Shown in pieces: positions 1 through 9,516 of a DNA stretch of 64,000 bases. Numbering within the stretch: position 1 is the stretch's first letter; every line of letters begins with the position of its first letter. The stretch covers positions 45,846 to 109,845 of the forward strand of contig NZ_JACHIB010000019.1 in assembly GCF_014203015.1 (NCBI RefSeq), in the 5' to 3' direction. The position numbers and the translations under genes were made by a program. The notes beneath the pieces are model-generated. The model was not told the origin of the DNA. It saw only the letters and a list, made by a program, of their open reading frames with translations, and searched no databases. Source of the stretch: Castellaniella defragrans. Lineage in GTDB: Bacteria; Pseudomonadota; Gammaproteobacteria; Burkholderiales; Burkholderiaceae_B.

Positions 1-423
1 TACTGGTACATCCTGGGCCGCACCGACGACGTGATCAACGTCGCCGGGCACCGCCTGGGCACGCGCGAGATCGAGGAATCGGTCAACACCCACCCGGCCG
101 TGGCCGAATCGGCGGTGGTGGGGGTGGCGGACCAGCTCAAGGGCCAGGAGGCCATGGCCTTCGCCGTGCTGCGCAATCCCGCGCTGCTGGAAGAATCCGG
201 CGCCCGCGAGCGCCTGGAAGCCGAGATCAAGCGCGTCATCGAGCAGCGCAACGGCGCCGTGGCCCGCCCGGCGCGCATCCTGTTCGTCAACACCCTGCCC
301 AAGACGCGCTCGGGCAAGGTCCTGCGCCGGGCCATCGTGGCGCTGTGCGAAGGCCGCGATCCGGGCGATCTGACGACGATCGAGGATCCGGGCGCGCTCG
401 ACCAGATCCGTACGGCACTGTGA
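1..423 (+). CDS. prpE: Propionate-CoA ligase, C-terminal end (partial)
   Basis: This is the C-terminal part (about 140 residues) of an acetyl/propionyl-CoA synthetase; the 5' part lies outside the window and the frame is open from base 1. The hinge motif GRTDDVINVAGHRLG opens the fragment, and the catalytic lysine sits in [12 protein letters not shown] near the end. The closing segment LTTIEDPGALDQI resembles PrpE more than Acs, so propionate activation to propionyl-CoA is the likely reaction, in the cytoplasm. Its stop codon overlaps the GTG of the next gene by four bases (GTGA), suggesting translational coupling with the MFS transporter. Assignment as PrpE rather than another short-chain acyl-CoA ligase is from the C-terminus only. 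Confidence 0.8.
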   Translation, partial: YWYILGRTDDVINVAGHRLGTREIEESVNTHPAVAESAVVGVADQLKGQEAMAFAVLRNPALLEESGARERLEAEIKRVIEQRNGAVARPARILFVNTLPKTRSGKVLRRAIVALCEGRDPGDLTTIEDPGALDQIRTAL

Positions 424-1835
424 GCGGGCGGCGGGACGCAGCCGGATCCGGGCCGGGTGCGGACGGGTCGGGCGGCCAGCCGGACGCCGGCCGACCCGGC
501 GCGGGCCGTCCGGACGCGGACGGGGCCGCCGCACGCGCCGGCTCGCCGCTGCGGCCGGGCGTGAGGCGGCGCGAGGTCTGGTCCTGGGCGATGTACGACT
601 TCGCCAATTCCGGCTATACCACCGTGGTGCTGACGACGGTGTTCAACGCCTATTTCGTCGGCGTGGTGGCGGCCGGGAAGAGCTGGGGCACCCTGGCGCT
701 GACGGCGGCGCTGTCGCTGTCCTACCTGGCGGTGATGCTGTGGATGCCGGGCCTGGGCGCGCGGGCCGACGCGCGCGCCGGCCACCGCCGGCTGCTGTTC
801 TCCAGCACCGCAGGCTGCGTGCTGGCCACGGCGATGCTGGCCAGCGTGGAGCCGGGCGACGTCGTCTGGGGGCTGCTCTGGCTGGCGCTGTCCAATGTCT
901 GCTATTGCATCGGCGAGTCGGCGGTGGCGTCGTTCCTGCCCGGGCTGGCGCGGCCCGAGGCCATGGGGCGGGTGTCCGGCTGGGGCTGGAGCTTCGGCTA
1001 TTTCGGCGGCATGCTGGCCCTGGGCCTGGCGCTGTGGGTGGCGGCCGCGGCGGAATCCGGCGGCCTGCCGGCCCAGGCCTACGTCCCCTGGATCATGGGG
1101 CTGACGGCCGTCCTGTTCGCGGCGGCGGCGCTGCCGGCGTTCCTGTGGCTGCGCGAGCCCGGCACCGGCGCCGGCCGCCCGCCGGTGGCGATGCTGGCCC
1201 AGTTGCGGGCGGCGTGGCGCGAGACCCGCCGCGACTTTCCCGACTTCCGCCGCCTGCTGCAGTGCATTGCCTGCTACCAGGCGGGGATCGCGGTGGTGAT
1301 CACGCTGTCGGCCGTCTACGCCACCGAGGTCATGGGCTTCGGCATGCGCGAGACCATGCTGCTGGTGTTCCTGGTGAACATCGGCGCCGCCGTCGGGGCC
1401 TTCTGTTTCGGCTACCTGCAGGACCGCATCGGCCACCGCAAGGCCCTCGCCCTGACCCTGCTGGGCTGGATCGCCATGGTGCTGCTGGCGGTCTCGGCCC
1501 GCTCGCTGCCGGTGTTCTGGACGGCCGCCGCCCTGGCGGGGCTGTGCATGGGGACCAGCCAGAGCGCGGGCCGGGCCATGGTGGGGGTGCTGGCGCCGGC
1601 CAGCCGCCCGGCGGAATTCTTCGCCCTGTGGACCTTCGCCGTGCAGCTGGCGGCCGTGGTCGGGCCGCTGTCCTACGGCGTGCTGGTCTGGGCCACGGCG
1701 GGCAATCATCGCGCCGCGCTGCTGGCGACCGGGCTGTTCTTCCTCGCGGGCCTCGCGCTGCTGGGGCGGCTGGATTTCGCGCGCGGCATCCGCGCCCGGG
1801 ATGAGCCCGGACACAGGTCAGTCCCTGCGGACTGA
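420..1835 (+). CDS. MFS transporter, UMF1/Atg22-like family
   Basis: Integral membrane transporter of about 471 residues with roughly 11-12 hydrophobic segments. The motif WSWAMYDFANSGY just before the first membrane segment is typical of the UMF1 (Atg22-like) branch of the major facilitator superfamily. The substrate cannot be read from sequence. I place the start at GTG 420, which overlaps the TGA of prpE; this gives an N-terminal tail of about 57 residues rich in Gly, Pro, Asp and Ala before the family core. The ATG at 591 would give only the core but cuts into the motif. The stop codon lies inside the 3' arm of the hairpin that begins the 78-bp repeat array, so the last residues are encoded by repeat DNA. 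Confidence 0.8.
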   Translation: MSGRRDAAGSGPGADGSGGQPDAGRPGAGRPDADGAAARAGSPLRPGVRRREVWSWAMYDFANSGYTTVVLTTVFNAYFVGVVAAGKSWGTLALTAALSLSYLAVMLWMPGLGARADARAGHRRLLFSSTAGCVLATAMLASVEPGDVVWGLLWLALSNVCYCIGESAVASFLPGLARPEAMGRVSGWGWSFGYFGGMLALGLALWVAAAAESGGLPAQAYVPWIMGLTAVLFAAAALPAFLWLREPGTGAGRPPVAMLAQLRAAWRETRRDFPDFRRLLQCIACYQAGIAVVITLSAVYATEVMGFGMRETMLLVFLVNIGAAVGAFCFGYLQDRIGHRKALALTLLGWIAMVLLAVSARSLPVFWTAAALAGLCMGTSQSAGRAMVGVLAPASRPAEFFALWTFAVQLAAVVGPLSYGVLVWATAGNHRAALLATGLFFLAGLALLGRLDFARGIRARDEPGHRSVPAD

Positions 1836-1840
1836 CCTGT
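1813..1840. repeat. Perfect hairpin, 12-bp arms around CTGC
   Basis: ACAGGTCAGTCC, loop CTGC, then GGACTGACCTGT form a perfect inverted repeat. It contains the stop codon of the upstream MFS gene and leads into the 78-bp array. No T-run follows, so it is not a standard intrinsic terminator. A second element with the same GTCC-CTGC-GGAC core but different arms lies at 47575-47604. Confidence 0.85.
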
Positions 1841-2081
1841 GCCGGGCGAATCGGAGCGGCCTGCAAGCCGCGACGTGGAGAGCTGCCACGGCTGGAGAGT
1901 CCCTGCGGACTGACCTGTGCCGGGCGAATCGGAGCGGCCTGCAAGCCGCGACGTGGAGAGCTGCCACGGCTGGAGAGTCCCTGCGGACTGACCTGTGCCG
2001 GGCGAATCGGAGCGGCCTGCAAGCCGCGACGTGGAGAGCTGCCACGGCTGGGGAGTCCCTGCAAGCCGCGACGTGGGCAAG
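1821..2081. repeat. 78-bp tandem repeat array (three full copies plus a remnant)
   Basis: Full copies run 1821-1898, 1899-1976 and 1977-2054, identical apart from one base near the end of the third. A fourth start at 2055 jumps from GTCCCTGC directly to AAGCCGCGACGTGG, an internally deleted copy. Each unit carries three small stem-loops: GTCC/GGAC around CTGC, GCGGC/GCCGC around CTGCAA, and CGTGG/CCACG around AGAGCTG (in copy 1 at 1821-1832, 1856-1871 and 1874-1890). Near-identity implies recent expansion or homogenisation. The array fills most of the 391-bp gap (1836-2226) between the MFS gene and acs; I see no gene in this gap. Confidence 0.95.
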
Positions 2082-2226
2082 TCACGCGGTAGACCGCCCG
2101 ACCCTGCGCCGCAGCGCCTTCCCGCCCGGAGGCGGGTAGCATTTGTCAGTATCGAGTAAGCAACGTGCGGTACGGTTGCAACATTCAAACATAAAGTGAA
2201 CGCATCACTAAACTCAGGAGCGAGCC

Positions 2227-4206
2227 ATGACCACGGAGATCGAATCCATATTGGTGGAAAACCGGGTGTTTCCGCCGCCTGCCGACCTCGTCGCGCAGGC
2301 CAATGTGTCGGGGATGGAGGGCTACCAGGCCCTGTGCGACGAAGCCAAGCGCGACCCCGACGCCTTCTGGGCCCGCCTGGCCAATGAAAACCTGGTCTGG
2401 TCCAAGCCCTTCACCCAGGTGATCGACGAGTCGAACAAGCCGTTCTACAAGTTCTACGCCGACGGCCAGATGAACGTCTCGGCCAACTGCCTGGACAAGC
2501 ACCTGGGCACCCCGGCCGAGAACCGCACCGCCATCATCTTCGAGGCGGACGACGGCAAGGTCACCAAGGTCACCTACAAGGAACTGCACGCGCGGGTCGC
2601 GCAGTTCGCCAACGCCCTGAAGTCCCTGGGCTACCAGGCCGGCGAGCGCGCCATCATCTACCTGCCCATGTCGATCGAGGCCGTGGTCGCCATGCAGGCC
2701 TGCGCCCGCCTGGGCATCATCCATTCCGTGGTGTTCGGCGGCTTCTCGTCCAAGAGCATCCACGAGCGCACCGTGGACGTCGGCGCCTCGCTGGTGATCA
2801 CGGCCGACGCGCAGTTCCGCGGCGGCAAGGCCATCGCGCTGAAGGACGCCGTGGACGAGGCCATCGCCATGGGCGGCTGCGAGGCTGTGCGCAAGGTCAT
2901 CACCTACAAGCGCGCCGGCACCGAAGTCCAATGGAACGACGGGCGCGACCTGTGGTGGCACGACGTCGTCCAGGGCCAGTCCGCCGACTGCCCGCCCGTG
3001 GCCGTCGACGCCGACCATCCGCTGTTCATCCTGTACACCTCCGGCTCCACCGGCAAGCCCAAGGGCGTGCAGCATTCCAGCGCCGGCTTCCTGCTGTGGT
3101 CGCTGATGACCATGAAATGGACCTTCGACGCCAAGCCGACCGACGTGTTCTGGTGCACGGCCGACGTGGGCTGGGTGACGGGCCACTCCTACGTCACCTA
3201 CGGCCCGCTGGCCGCCGGCGTGACCCAGGTGGTCTTCGAGGGCGTGCCCACCTATCCGGACGCCGGGCGCTTCTGGAAGATGATCCAGGAGCACAAGGTC
3301 ACGATCTTCTACACCGCGCCCACGGCCATCCGCTCGCTGACCAAGCTGTCCGAGGCCGATCCCAAGGTCCATCCCAAGTCCTTCGACCTGAGCACGCTGC
3401 GCATCATCGGTTCGGTGGGCGAGCCCATCAACCCCGAAGCCTGGGTCTGGTACTACAACAACGTCGGCGGCCAGCGCTGCCCGGTGATCGACACCTGGTG
3501 GCAGACGGAAACCGGCGCGCACATGATCACGCCGCTGCCGGGCGTCACCCCGCTCAAGCCGGGCTCCTGCACGCTGCCGCTGCCGGGCATCGATGCCGCC
3601 ATCGTCGACGAGACCGGCGAAGAGGTCGAGCGCGGCAAGGGCGGCTTCCTGGTGATCCGCCGCCCGTGGCCCTCGATGATCCGCACGATCTGGGGCGACC
3701 CGGAACGCTTCAAGAAGACCTACTTCCCCGACGAGCTGAAGGGCTACTACCTGGCCGGCGACGGCGCCCAGCGCGACAAGGACGGCTACTTCTGGATCAT
3801 GGGCCGCATCGACGACGTGCTGAACGTCTCGGGCCACCGCCTGGGCACGATGGAAGTCGAGTCGGCCCTGGTGGCGCACGAGATGGTGGCCGAGGCCGCC
3901 GTGGTCGGCCGCCCGGACGACACCACCGGCGAGGCCGTGGTGGCCTTCGTGGTGCTCAACGGTCCGCTGCCCCAGGGCGACCAGGCCGCCGTCGTGGCCA
4001 AGCAGCTGCGCGACTGGGTGGCCAAGGAAATCGGCCCCATCGCCAAGCCGCGCGAGATCCGCTTCGGCGAAAACCTGCCGAAAACCCGCTCGGGCAAGAT
4101 CATGCGCCGCCTGCTGCGCGTGGTCGCCAAGGGCGAACCCATCACCCAGGACGTGTCCACCCTGGAAAATCCCGGCATCCTGGACCAACTGGCCCAGGTG
4201 CGGTAA
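2227..4206 (+). CDS. acsA: Acetyl-coenzyme A synthetase
   Basis: Cytoplasmic enzyme of 659 residues that makes acetyl-CoA from acetate, ATP and CoA through an acetyl-adenylate. Length matches the family. The ATP-binding loop [10 protein letters not shown] lies near residue 270, the WWQTETG motif near 425, the hinge [15 protein letters not shown] near 530, and the conserved lysine that is acetylated in many Acs proteins lies in [11 protein letters not shown] near 624. An AGGAG-like site (CAGGAGCGAGCC) precedes the ATG. It stands alone on its strand, with the 78-bp array upstream and a strong terminator downstream, so it is probably monocistronic. I could not define its promoter convincingly in 2140-2226. 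Confidence 0.97.
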   Translation: MTTEIESILVENRVFPPPADLVAQANVSGMEGYQALCDEAKRDPDAFWARLANENLVWSKPFTQVIDESNKPFYKFYADGQMNVSANCLDKHLGTPAENRTAIIFEADDGKVTKVTYKELHARVAQFANALKSLGYQAGERAIIYLPMSIEAVVAMQACARLGIIHSVVFGGFSSKSIHERTVDVGASLVITADAQFRGGKAIALKDAVDEAIAMGGCEAVRKVITYKRAGTEVQWNDGRDLWWHDVVQGQSADCPPVAVDADHPLFILYTSGSTGKPKGVQHSSAGFLLWSLMTMKWTFDAKPTDVFWCTADVGWVTGHSYVTYGPLAAGVTQVVFEGVPTYPDAGRFWKMIQEHKVTIFYTAPTAIRSLTKLSEADPKVHPKSFDLSTLRIIGSVGEPINPEAWVWYYNNVGGQRCPVIDTWWQTETGAHMITPLPGVTPLKPGSCTLPLPGIDAAIVDETGEEVERGKGGFLVIRRPWPSMIRTIWGDPERFKKTYFPDELKGYYLAGDGAQRDKDGYFWIMGRIDDVLNVSGHRLGTMEVESALVAHEMVAEAAVVGRPDDTTGEAVVAFVVLNGPLPQGDQAAVVAKQLRDWVAKEIGPIAKPREIRFGENLPKTRSGKIMRRLLRVVAKGEPITQDVSTLENPGILDQLAQVR

Positions 4207-4209
4207 CGC

Positions 4210-4247
4210 GTGTCGGACGATGCGCTGTGATCCAGCGCATCGGACAC
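4210..4247. other. Hairpin immediately after acs
   Basis: GTGTC and CGATGCGCT pair with AGCGCATCG and GACAC, leaving a three-base bulge (GGA) on the left arm and a seven-base loop. It is the first of four stem-loops between acs and the convergent LysR gene. Confidence 0.7.
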
Positions 4248-4251
4248 AAGC

Positions 4252-4283
4252 AAAGGGGCGGGGGAATCCTCCGCCCCTTTTTT
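4252..4283 (+). terminator. Intrinsic terminator of acs
   Basis: AAAGGGGCGGGGG, a short loop and CCGCCCC form a GC-rich stem directly followed by six or more T residues (CCCCTTTTTTA). The A-rich left flank gives a T-rich tail on the opposite strand as well, so it may terminate both acs and the convergent LysR transcript. Confidence 0.85.
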
Positions 4284-4285
4284 AT

Positions 4286-4349
4286 GTGCGCCCAGCATGG
4301 GCGCACTCCTGGAGGGGCCGCCCCAAGGCAAAAAGCGGCCCCCTCCCCG
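4286..4349. terminator. Two further stem-loops in the convergent gap
   Basis: GTGCGCCCA-GCA-TGGGCGCAC (4286-4306) is a perfect 9-bp stem. GGAGGGGCCGC pairs with GCGGCCCCCTCC across an A-rich loop (4311-4349). They lie downstream of the LysR gene on the minus strand and likely help end its transcript; neither has a clear own T-run. Confidence 0.5.
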
Positions 4350-4369
4350 TTTACGCCCCCCTCATTTCC

Positions 4370-5278
4370 TCATTCGCATTCCAGCAGGGGCGTCAGCAGG
4401 CCGTCGAGCCAGTCGTTGAAGATCAGCAGGCGCCGGGGCCGGTAGCGGGCGTAGGGGTGCACCAGCTGGATCGGCATGGCGGGCGCCGGCCAGGCGGGCA
4501 GGACTTCGACCAGTTCGCCGCGGTCCAGGTGCTCCTGGACGTCGAACGCCGGGACCTGGATCATGCCCAGTCCCGCGAGGCAGCAGGCGATGTAGTTCTC
4601 GACGTTGTTCACCGCCACCGGCCCCGGCATCCTCAGGGCGTGGCGGGCCGGACCTTCCATCCATTCCCAGGGCACGGGCTGCTCGCCGATGGTCGCCGGC
4701 AGGTAATGGATCGCCTGGTGGCGCGGCAGGTCGTCCGGGGATGCGGGCATGCCGAACCGCGCCAGGTAGTCGGGGCTGGCGCAGTTGACCATGCGCAACC
4801 GGCCCAGCGGCCTGACGATCAGGCTGTCGAGCCCCGCCGAGCCGACCCGCAAGGCGCAGTCGAATCCCTCCCGCGCCAGATCGGTGAGCCGGTCGCTGGA
4901 GCCGAGCAGGATCTCCAGCCTGGGGTGGCGCGCGTGGAATTCCAGCAGCGCCGGCGCGATCAGCCGCCGGGCGATGCGGCTGGGAACGTCCACGCGCAGG
5001 CGCCCGGTCATCTCGGTCTCCTGCGTATGGAAGAAATGCTCCAGGCTTTCCGCATCCTCGATGAAGAGACGGGCGCGCTCGAAGAACTCCTCGCCGTCCG
5101 GCGTCAGCTTGACGTGCCGCGTCGTCCGGTTGAACAGGCGCGAGCCGAGCCGCCTTTCGAGTTTCTGGATGGCCAGCGAAGCCGTGGGCCTGGGAATGCC
5201 CAGGAGCGCCGCGGCGGTGGTGAAGCTGCCGCTGTGGGTGACGCTGACAAAGACCCGGATTTCGTCGATCAGGCTCAT
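4370..5278 (-). CDS. LysR family transcriptional regulator
   Basis: DNA-binding regulator of 302 residues. The N-terminal winged helix-turn-helix (residues about 1-60) reads MSLIDEIRVFVSV, then SFTTAAALLGIPRPTASLAIQKLE, the usual LysR arrangement, followed by RTTRHVKLTPDG. A substrate-binding-like effector domain covers about 90-300. I chose the ATG at 5278 because the helix-turn-helix begins there; the frame extends upstream to 5401 but adds 41 residues unlike the family. It is divergent from the aerotaxis receptor gene across an AT-rich 202-bp region, the usual place for a LysR operator, though I could not fix one. The inducer and target genes are unknown. Confidence 0.9.
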   Translation of the reverse strand: MSLIDEIRVFVSVTHSGSFTTAAALLGIPRPTASLAIQKLERRLGSRLFNRTTRHVKLTPDGEEFFERARLFIEDAESLEHFFHTQETEMTGRLRVDVPSRIARRLIAPALLEFHARHPRLEILLGSSDRLTDLAREGFDCALRVGSAGLDSLIVRPLGRLRMVNCASPDYLARFGMPASPDDLPRHQAIHYLPATIGEQPVPWEWMEGPARHALRMPGPVAVNNVENYIACCLAGLGMIQVPAFDVQEHLDRGELVEVLPAWPAPAMPIQLVHPYARYRPRRLLIFNDWLDGLLTPLLECE

Positions 5279-5480
5279 GGATTGGTATTGGAAGCTGACA
5301 GGTGAATCAATATTTCCGCTATTTATTACTTTATGAATATCCCATACACTGCTGTTCCCATCAAGGTGACGATGCAAAATCCGCATGAGCGATAAGGACA
5401 TGGGTGGCCGTCATTACGTTTGAAATAGATGGAAAACGCTTAACAAACAAGCAGTTCCATCTCGAAACCCAGGCGGAACC

Positions 5481-7220
5481 ATGCGCAAGAACCTGCCCGT
5501 CACGCAAAACGTCCATGCGTATCCGGCACACCAGACGCTCATCTCCATCACCGACCTCAAGGGGCGGATCACCTATTGCAACGACGATTTCGTCAGCGTC
5601 AGCGGCTATCGGCGCGAGGAATTGCTGGGGCAGCCGCACAACATCCTGCGGCACCCCGACATGCCCGAAGAGGCCTTCCGCGACTTCTGGGAAACCATCC
5701 AGGCGAGCGGGATCTGGAGCTCCATCATCAAGAACCGGCGCAAGAACGGAGATGCCTACTGGGTGAGGGCCAATGCGACGCCCATGCGCAAAGGGCATGA
5801 AACGGTCGGCTACCTGTCGGTCCGCACCTTGCCGACTCCCGCGGAAATCGAGACGGCCGAGAACCTGTTCGCCCTCATGCGCGGCGAAGCCGCGAAGGCG
5901 GCCGGAAACGGCCGGCGCCTGAAGCACGTCTTCAGGAACGGCATGCTCAGGCGCCGGGGCCTGGCGGGCCTGGCGGGCGCCGTCCTGCATCCCGGCCGGA
6001 TGGCGGCGCTGGGCCTGTTCGTCGTCCTGGCCGCCGCGGGCGCGCCGGTCGCCGCATTGCTCGGCGCGCCCGCCTGGGGCGAGGGGCTGGCGGGCCTGCT
6101 GGCCGCCGGGGTGGCGCTGGCCGGCATCCGGTCCGTCGCGATCCGGCCGGTGGCCGAGGTCGCGCAGGTGGCCGAGCGCCTGGCGAGCTGCGATCTGTCG
6201 GCCTTCGTCCGGATGGCCGAGCAAGGCGCCACGCGCAGGCTGCTGCTGCCCATCGGCCAGCTGGCCCTGGCGACCCGCACCGTCATGGTGGACGTGCGTA
6301 ACGATCTGCGGACCCTCTCCGACATGGCGAAAGCCGTCGCCTCCCAGAGCTCGGACCTCGCCTCGCGCACGGAAACACAGGCCGCGAACCTGGTCCAGAC
6401 CGCCGCCGCGATGGACGAGATCAGCAGCACGGTGGGGCAGACCTCGGACGTGAGCAAGGCGGGCCTGGAAGCCGCGCAGGAAGCCGTCCGGGCCGTGGAA
6501 GCCAGCCAGGAAACCACGCGCGACGTCTCGGACGTGATGAAGGAAATCGCGCAGTCCTCCCTGGATGTCGGCGCCTTCGCCAAGGTGATCGAGGACGTCG
6601 CGTTTCAGACCAACATCCTGGCGCTCAACGCCGCGGTCGAGGCCGCGCGGGCCGGCGAGCACGGCCGGGGTTTCGCCGTGGTCGCGGCCGAAGTGCGGGC
6701 GCTGTCCCAGCGCACCACGACGGCGGCCAAGGACATCCGCAACCTGATCCAGCAATCCCAGGAGCGGGCGAGCCAGGGCAACCAGAGCGTGGCGCAGGCG
6801 CAGGCGCGGATGGCCGACGTGGTCGCCAGCGTCGAGCGCGTCAAGCAGATGCTGGAAGAAATCAGTGGCGCGGCCGGCGAGCAGGCGCGCGGCGTGAACG
6901 AGATCAGCGCCGCGCTCCAGCAACTGGACCGCATCACGCAGGAAAATACCTCGATGGTGGAGGTGCTGACGGGCGCCTCGACGCGGATGAGCGCCAAGGT
7001 GGACCAGGCCGGGAGCAACATCATGGTGTTCCGGATCTCCCCGGACGACAGGACGCATGCCGAAACCGACGCCGTGGAACTGCGCCGGCAGATCAGGGCG
7101 AATGGCCTGGACCTGGAGGACGCCGCGTTGGCTCCGGGGCTCCCGTCCACGGAGCCCCCGCGCGGGCGGCGGGCCGGGCGCCCGGGGCCGGCTCGGGCGC
7201 CTGCCCAGGTGGCCTGCTAG
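5481..7220 (+). CDS. aer: Aer-like PAS-containing methyl-accepting chemotaxis receptor
   Basis: Energy/oxygen-sensing chemoreceptor of 579 residues. A cytoplasmic N-terminal PAS domain (about 10-115) carries the run [13 protein letters not shown] and [15 protein letters not shown], closely like the FAD-binding PAS of Aer. Two short hydrophobic stretches (about 170-220) replace the usual periplasmic sensor and are followed by a HAMP-like linker. The signalling domain has the conserved hairpin tip [19 protein letters not shown] near residue 375. No C-terminal CheB/CheR-binding pentapeptide is visible. No other chemotaxis genes are adjacent, so it must work with a CheA/CheW system elsewhere. Its TAG stop overlaps the TAG stop of the convergent marC gene at the palindrome CTAG. 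Confidence 0.9.
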   Translation: MRKNLPVTQNVHAYPAHQTLISITDLKGRITYCNDDFVSVSGYRREELLGQPHNILRHPDMPEEAFRDFWETIQASGIWSSIIKNRRKNGDAYWVRANATPMRKGHETVGYLSVRTLPTPAEIETAENLFALMRGEAAKAAGNGRRLKHVFRNGMLRRRGLAGLAGAVLHPGRMAALGLFVVLAAAGAPVAALLGAPAWGEGLAGLLAAGVALAGIRSVAIRPVAEVAQVAERLASCDLSAFVRMAEQGATRRLLLPIGQLALATRTVMVDVRNDLRTLSDMAKAVASQSSDLASRTETQAANLVQTAAAMDEISSTVGQTSDVSKAGLEAAQEAVRAVEASQETTRDVSDVMKEIAQSSLDVGAFAKVIEDVAFQTNILALNAAVEAARAGEHGRGFAVVAAEVRALSQRTTTAAKDIRNLIQQSQERASQGNQSVAQAQARMADVVASVERVKQMLEEISGAAGEQARGVNEISAALQQLDRITQENTSMVEVLTGASTRMSAKVDQAGSNIMVFRISPDDRTHAETDAVELRRQIRANGLDLEDAALAPGLPSTEPPRGRRAGRPGPARAPAQVAC

Positions 7221-7870
7221 TGCGCCAGCCCCGGCAGCAGCGCCTTGGTGCCCGCGAAGGTCATTTCCACGGCGATGGCCGCCAGGATCATGCCCATGAC
7301 GCGGGCCATGATGACGCGCATCTTGGTCGAGAGCAGCTTGCCGATGGACGCGGCGAAATACAGCACCGCGAAGACCGAGGCCAGCACGGCCACCAGCACG
7401 ATGCCGAACCCCAGGTACTGCGCCGAATGGCGCGCCTGGGCGCCGTAGATGATGAGCGTGGCGATGGTGCCGGGGCCCACGATCATGGGGAAGGTCAGGG
7501 GATAGAAGGCGGGGTTGTCCTCGACCTCGGCGCGGGCCGCCAGGCCGCCGACGTTCTTTTCCTGGGTGGCGCGCTCGTGCGAGGTGATCGGCTGGCCGTT
7601 GAGCATGGACAGCGCGATGCCGCTCAGCACCAGCCCGCCGGCGACGCGGAAGGAATCCAGGCTGACGCCGAAGAAGCGGATGATGTGGCTGCCCGCCAGC
7701 GAGATGACGATGCACATCGCCGTGGTGTAGATCAGGATCGCCACCGCCTGGCTGCGCTGTTCGGCCACGGTCTTGTTGCTCGTGACCGCCAGGAACAGCG
7801 GCAGGATGATGAACGGATTCATGATGGCGAACAGCGCGCCCAGGAACTTGGTAGCGAAGGTGATGTCCAT
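7217..7870 (-). CDS. marC: MarC family integral membrane protein
   Basis: 217-residue inner-membrane protein with about six hydrophobic helices. The opening [19 protein letters not shown] and the later [23 protein letters not shown] segment are characteristic of the MarC/YhgN (UPF0056) family. Despite the name, members have no established role in antibiotic resistance, and the transported or sensed compound is unknown. The ATG shares one base with the TGA of the upstream ETF-QO gene (TGATG), so the two are probably co-transcribed and translationally coupled. The 3' end overlaps the convergent chemoreceptor gene by four bases. Confidence 0.88.
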   Translation of the reverse strand: MDITFATKFLGALFAIMNPFIILPLFLAVTSNKTVAEQRSQAVAILIYTTAMCIVISLAGSHIIRFFGVSLDSFRVAGGLVLSGIALSMLNGQPITSHERATQEKNVGGLAARAEVEDNPAFYPLTFPMIVGPGTIATLIIYGAQARHSAQYLGFGIVLVAVLASVFAVLYFAASIGKLLSTKMRVIMARVMGMILAAIAVEMTFAGTKALLPGLAH

Positions 7871-9516
7871 CACATCCCGTTGTAGACCGGCCCCTCGCCG
7901 CCCTGCGGCGTCACCCAGACGATGTTCTGCGTCGGGTCCTTGATGTCGCAGGTCTTGCAGTGGACGCAGTTCTGGGCGTTGATCTGCAGGCGGTCCTCGC
8001 CGGTCTCGGTCTTGACGAACTCGTACACTCCGGCCGGACAGAAGCGCGCTTCCGGGCCGCCGAATTTCGCCAGGTTGATCTTCACCGGCACCGTGTCGTC
8101 CTTCAGCGTCAGGTGGACGGGCTCGTTCTCGTCGTGGTTGGTGTTGGAGATGAACACCGAACTGAGGCGGTCGAAGGTCAGCTTGCCGTCGGGCTTGGGG
8201 TAGTCGATGCGCGCGCATTCGGCCGCCGGCTGCAGGCAGGCGTGGTCGGGCTTGGTGCGGTGGATGGTCCAGGGCATCCGGCCCTTGAACAGCCATTGCT
8301 CGATGCCGGTCATCAGCGTGCCGACGGTGCGGCCCTTCTTGAACCACTGCTTGAAGTTGCGCGACTTGTTCAGCTCGGCGTGCAGCCAGGAGCGCTCGAA
8401 GGCGGCCGGGTAGGCGGTCAGTTCGTCGTGGCTGCGGCCCGCGGCCAGGGCGTCGAAGGCGGCCTCGGCGGCCAGGGCGCCGGACTTGATGGCCGAATGG
8501 CTGCCCTTGATGCGCGAGGCGTTCAGCATGCCGGCCTCGCAGCCCACCAGCACGCCGCCGGGGAAGCAGAGCTTGGGCAGGGACAGCAGCCCGCCGGCCG
8601 TGAGCGAGCGCGCGCCGTAGGCGATGCGCTTGCCGCCCTCGAAGGTGGCGCGGATCGCCGGATGGGTCTTGTAGCGCTGGAATTCCTCGAAGGGCGAGAG
8701 CCAGGGATTGGCGTAGTCCAGACCCACGACCAGGCCCACGGCCACCAGGTTGTCGTTCAGGTGGTAGAGGAAGGAGCCGCCGTAGGTGTCCGAATCCAGC
8801 GGCCAGCCGGCGGTGTGCATCACCATGCCGGGGCGCGCCTGCGCGGGATCGACTTCCCAGAGTTCCTTGATGCCGATGGCGTAGCTCTGCGGGTCGCGGC
8901 CGGCGTCCAGGCGGTATTTCTCGATCAGCTGGCGGCCCAGGTGGCCGCGCGAGCCTTCGGCGAAGATCGTGTAGCGCGCCAGCAGTTCCATGCCGGGCTG
9001 GTAGGCGTCGGTGTGGCTGCCGTCGCGCGCCACGCCCATGTCGCCGGTCAGCACGCCGCGCACGGCGCCGGACTCGGTGTAGAGGATCTGCGCGGCGGCG
9101 AAGCCGGGGAACACGTCCACGCCCAGGGCCTCGGCCTGCTCGCCCAGCCAGCGGGTGACGTGACCCAGGCGCACGATGTAGTTGCCGTGATTCTTGAAAC
9201 AGTCCGGCAGCAGCCAGGCCGGCGTGGCGCGCGCGCCCGATTCGGTCAGGAACAGGAAGCGGTCGTCGGTGACGGCCACATCCAGCGGCGCGCCGCGTTC
9301 CTTCCAGTCGGGGATGAGCTCGGTCAGGGCCTGGGGATCCATCACGGCGCCCGAGAGGATGTGGGCGCCGATCTCGGCGGCCTTTTCCAGGACGCAGACG
9401 CTGACGTCCTGGCCGCGCTCGGCGGCCAGCTGTTTCAGGCGGATCGCCGCCGAAAGACCGGCCGGCCCGCCTCCGACGACGACGACGTCGTATTCCATCG
9501 ATTCACGTTCAGTCAT
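7870..9516 (-). CDS. etfD: Electron transfer flavoprotein-ubiquinone oxidoreductase
   Basis: Membrane-associated iron-sulfur flavoprotein of 548 residues that passes electrons from ETF, and so from acyl-CoA dehydrogenases, to quinone. An FAD-binding GGGPAGLS motif lies at about 15-22, and the C-terminal [4Fe-4S] ligands are in NCVHCKTCDIKDP with an upstream CPAGVYEF cysteine. Length fits the family. I chose ATG 9516 (MTERESMEYDVVVV), just before the FAD motif; ATG 9498 is an alternative. Nearby beta-oxidation-type genes may feed it, but ETF itself is not in the window. Confidence 0.96.
   Translation of the reverse strand: MTERESMEYDVVVVGGGPAGLSAAIRLKQLAAERGQDVSVCVLEKAAEIGAHILSGAVMDPQALTELIPDWKERGAPLDVAVTDDRFLFLTESGARATPAWLLPDCFKNHGNYIVRLGHVTRWLGEQAEALGVDVFPGFAAAQILYTESGAVRGVLTGDMGVARDGSHTDAYQPGMELLARYTIFAEGSRGHLGRQLIEKYRLDAGRDPQSYAIGIKELWEVDPAQARPGMVMHTAGWPLDSDTYGGSFLYHLNDNLVAVGLVVGLDYANPWLSPFEEFQRYKTHPAIRATFEGGKRIAYGARSLTAGGLLSLPKLCFPGGVLVGCEAGMLNASRIKGSHSAIKSGALAAEAAFDALAAGRSHDELTAYPAAFERSWLHAELNKSRNFKQWFKKGRTVGTLMTGIEQWLFKGRMPWTIHRTKPDHACLQPAAECARIDYPKPDGKLTFDRLSSVFISNTNHDENEPVHLTLKDDTVPVKINLAKFGGPEARFCPAGVYEFVKTETGEDRLQINAQNCVHCKTCDIKDPTQNIVWVTPQGGEGPVYNGM

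Noticed and set aside
1821..2081. CRISPR array
   Set aside because: Units are directly abutting identical 78-bp copies without unique spacers, and no cas genes are present. The same applies to the 11-bp array at 24210-24308.
1801..2139. Open frame giving a 26-residue repeated peptide across the 78-bp array
   Set aside because: Because 78 is a multiple of three, several frames stay open by chance. There is no ribosome-binding site, and the hairpin content explains the sequence better.
2165..2181. Sigma-54 promoter upstream of acs (GCGGTACGGTTGCA)
   Set aside because: The distance between the GG and GC elements is about 7 bases, not the required 10.
2185..4188. Long open frame on the minus strand across acs (667 codons)
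   Set aside because: It mirrors acs codon structure; its product is His/Gly/Asp/Val-rich with no family features. It is a typical antisense shadow of a GC-rich gene, as are those at 13753-16413, 25021-27477 and 39456-42512.
7871..8347. Upstream extension of the marC frame into the ETF-QO gene
   Set aside because: The MarC family N-terminus begins at the ATG at 7870 and the extension is antisense-like frame noise within etfD.
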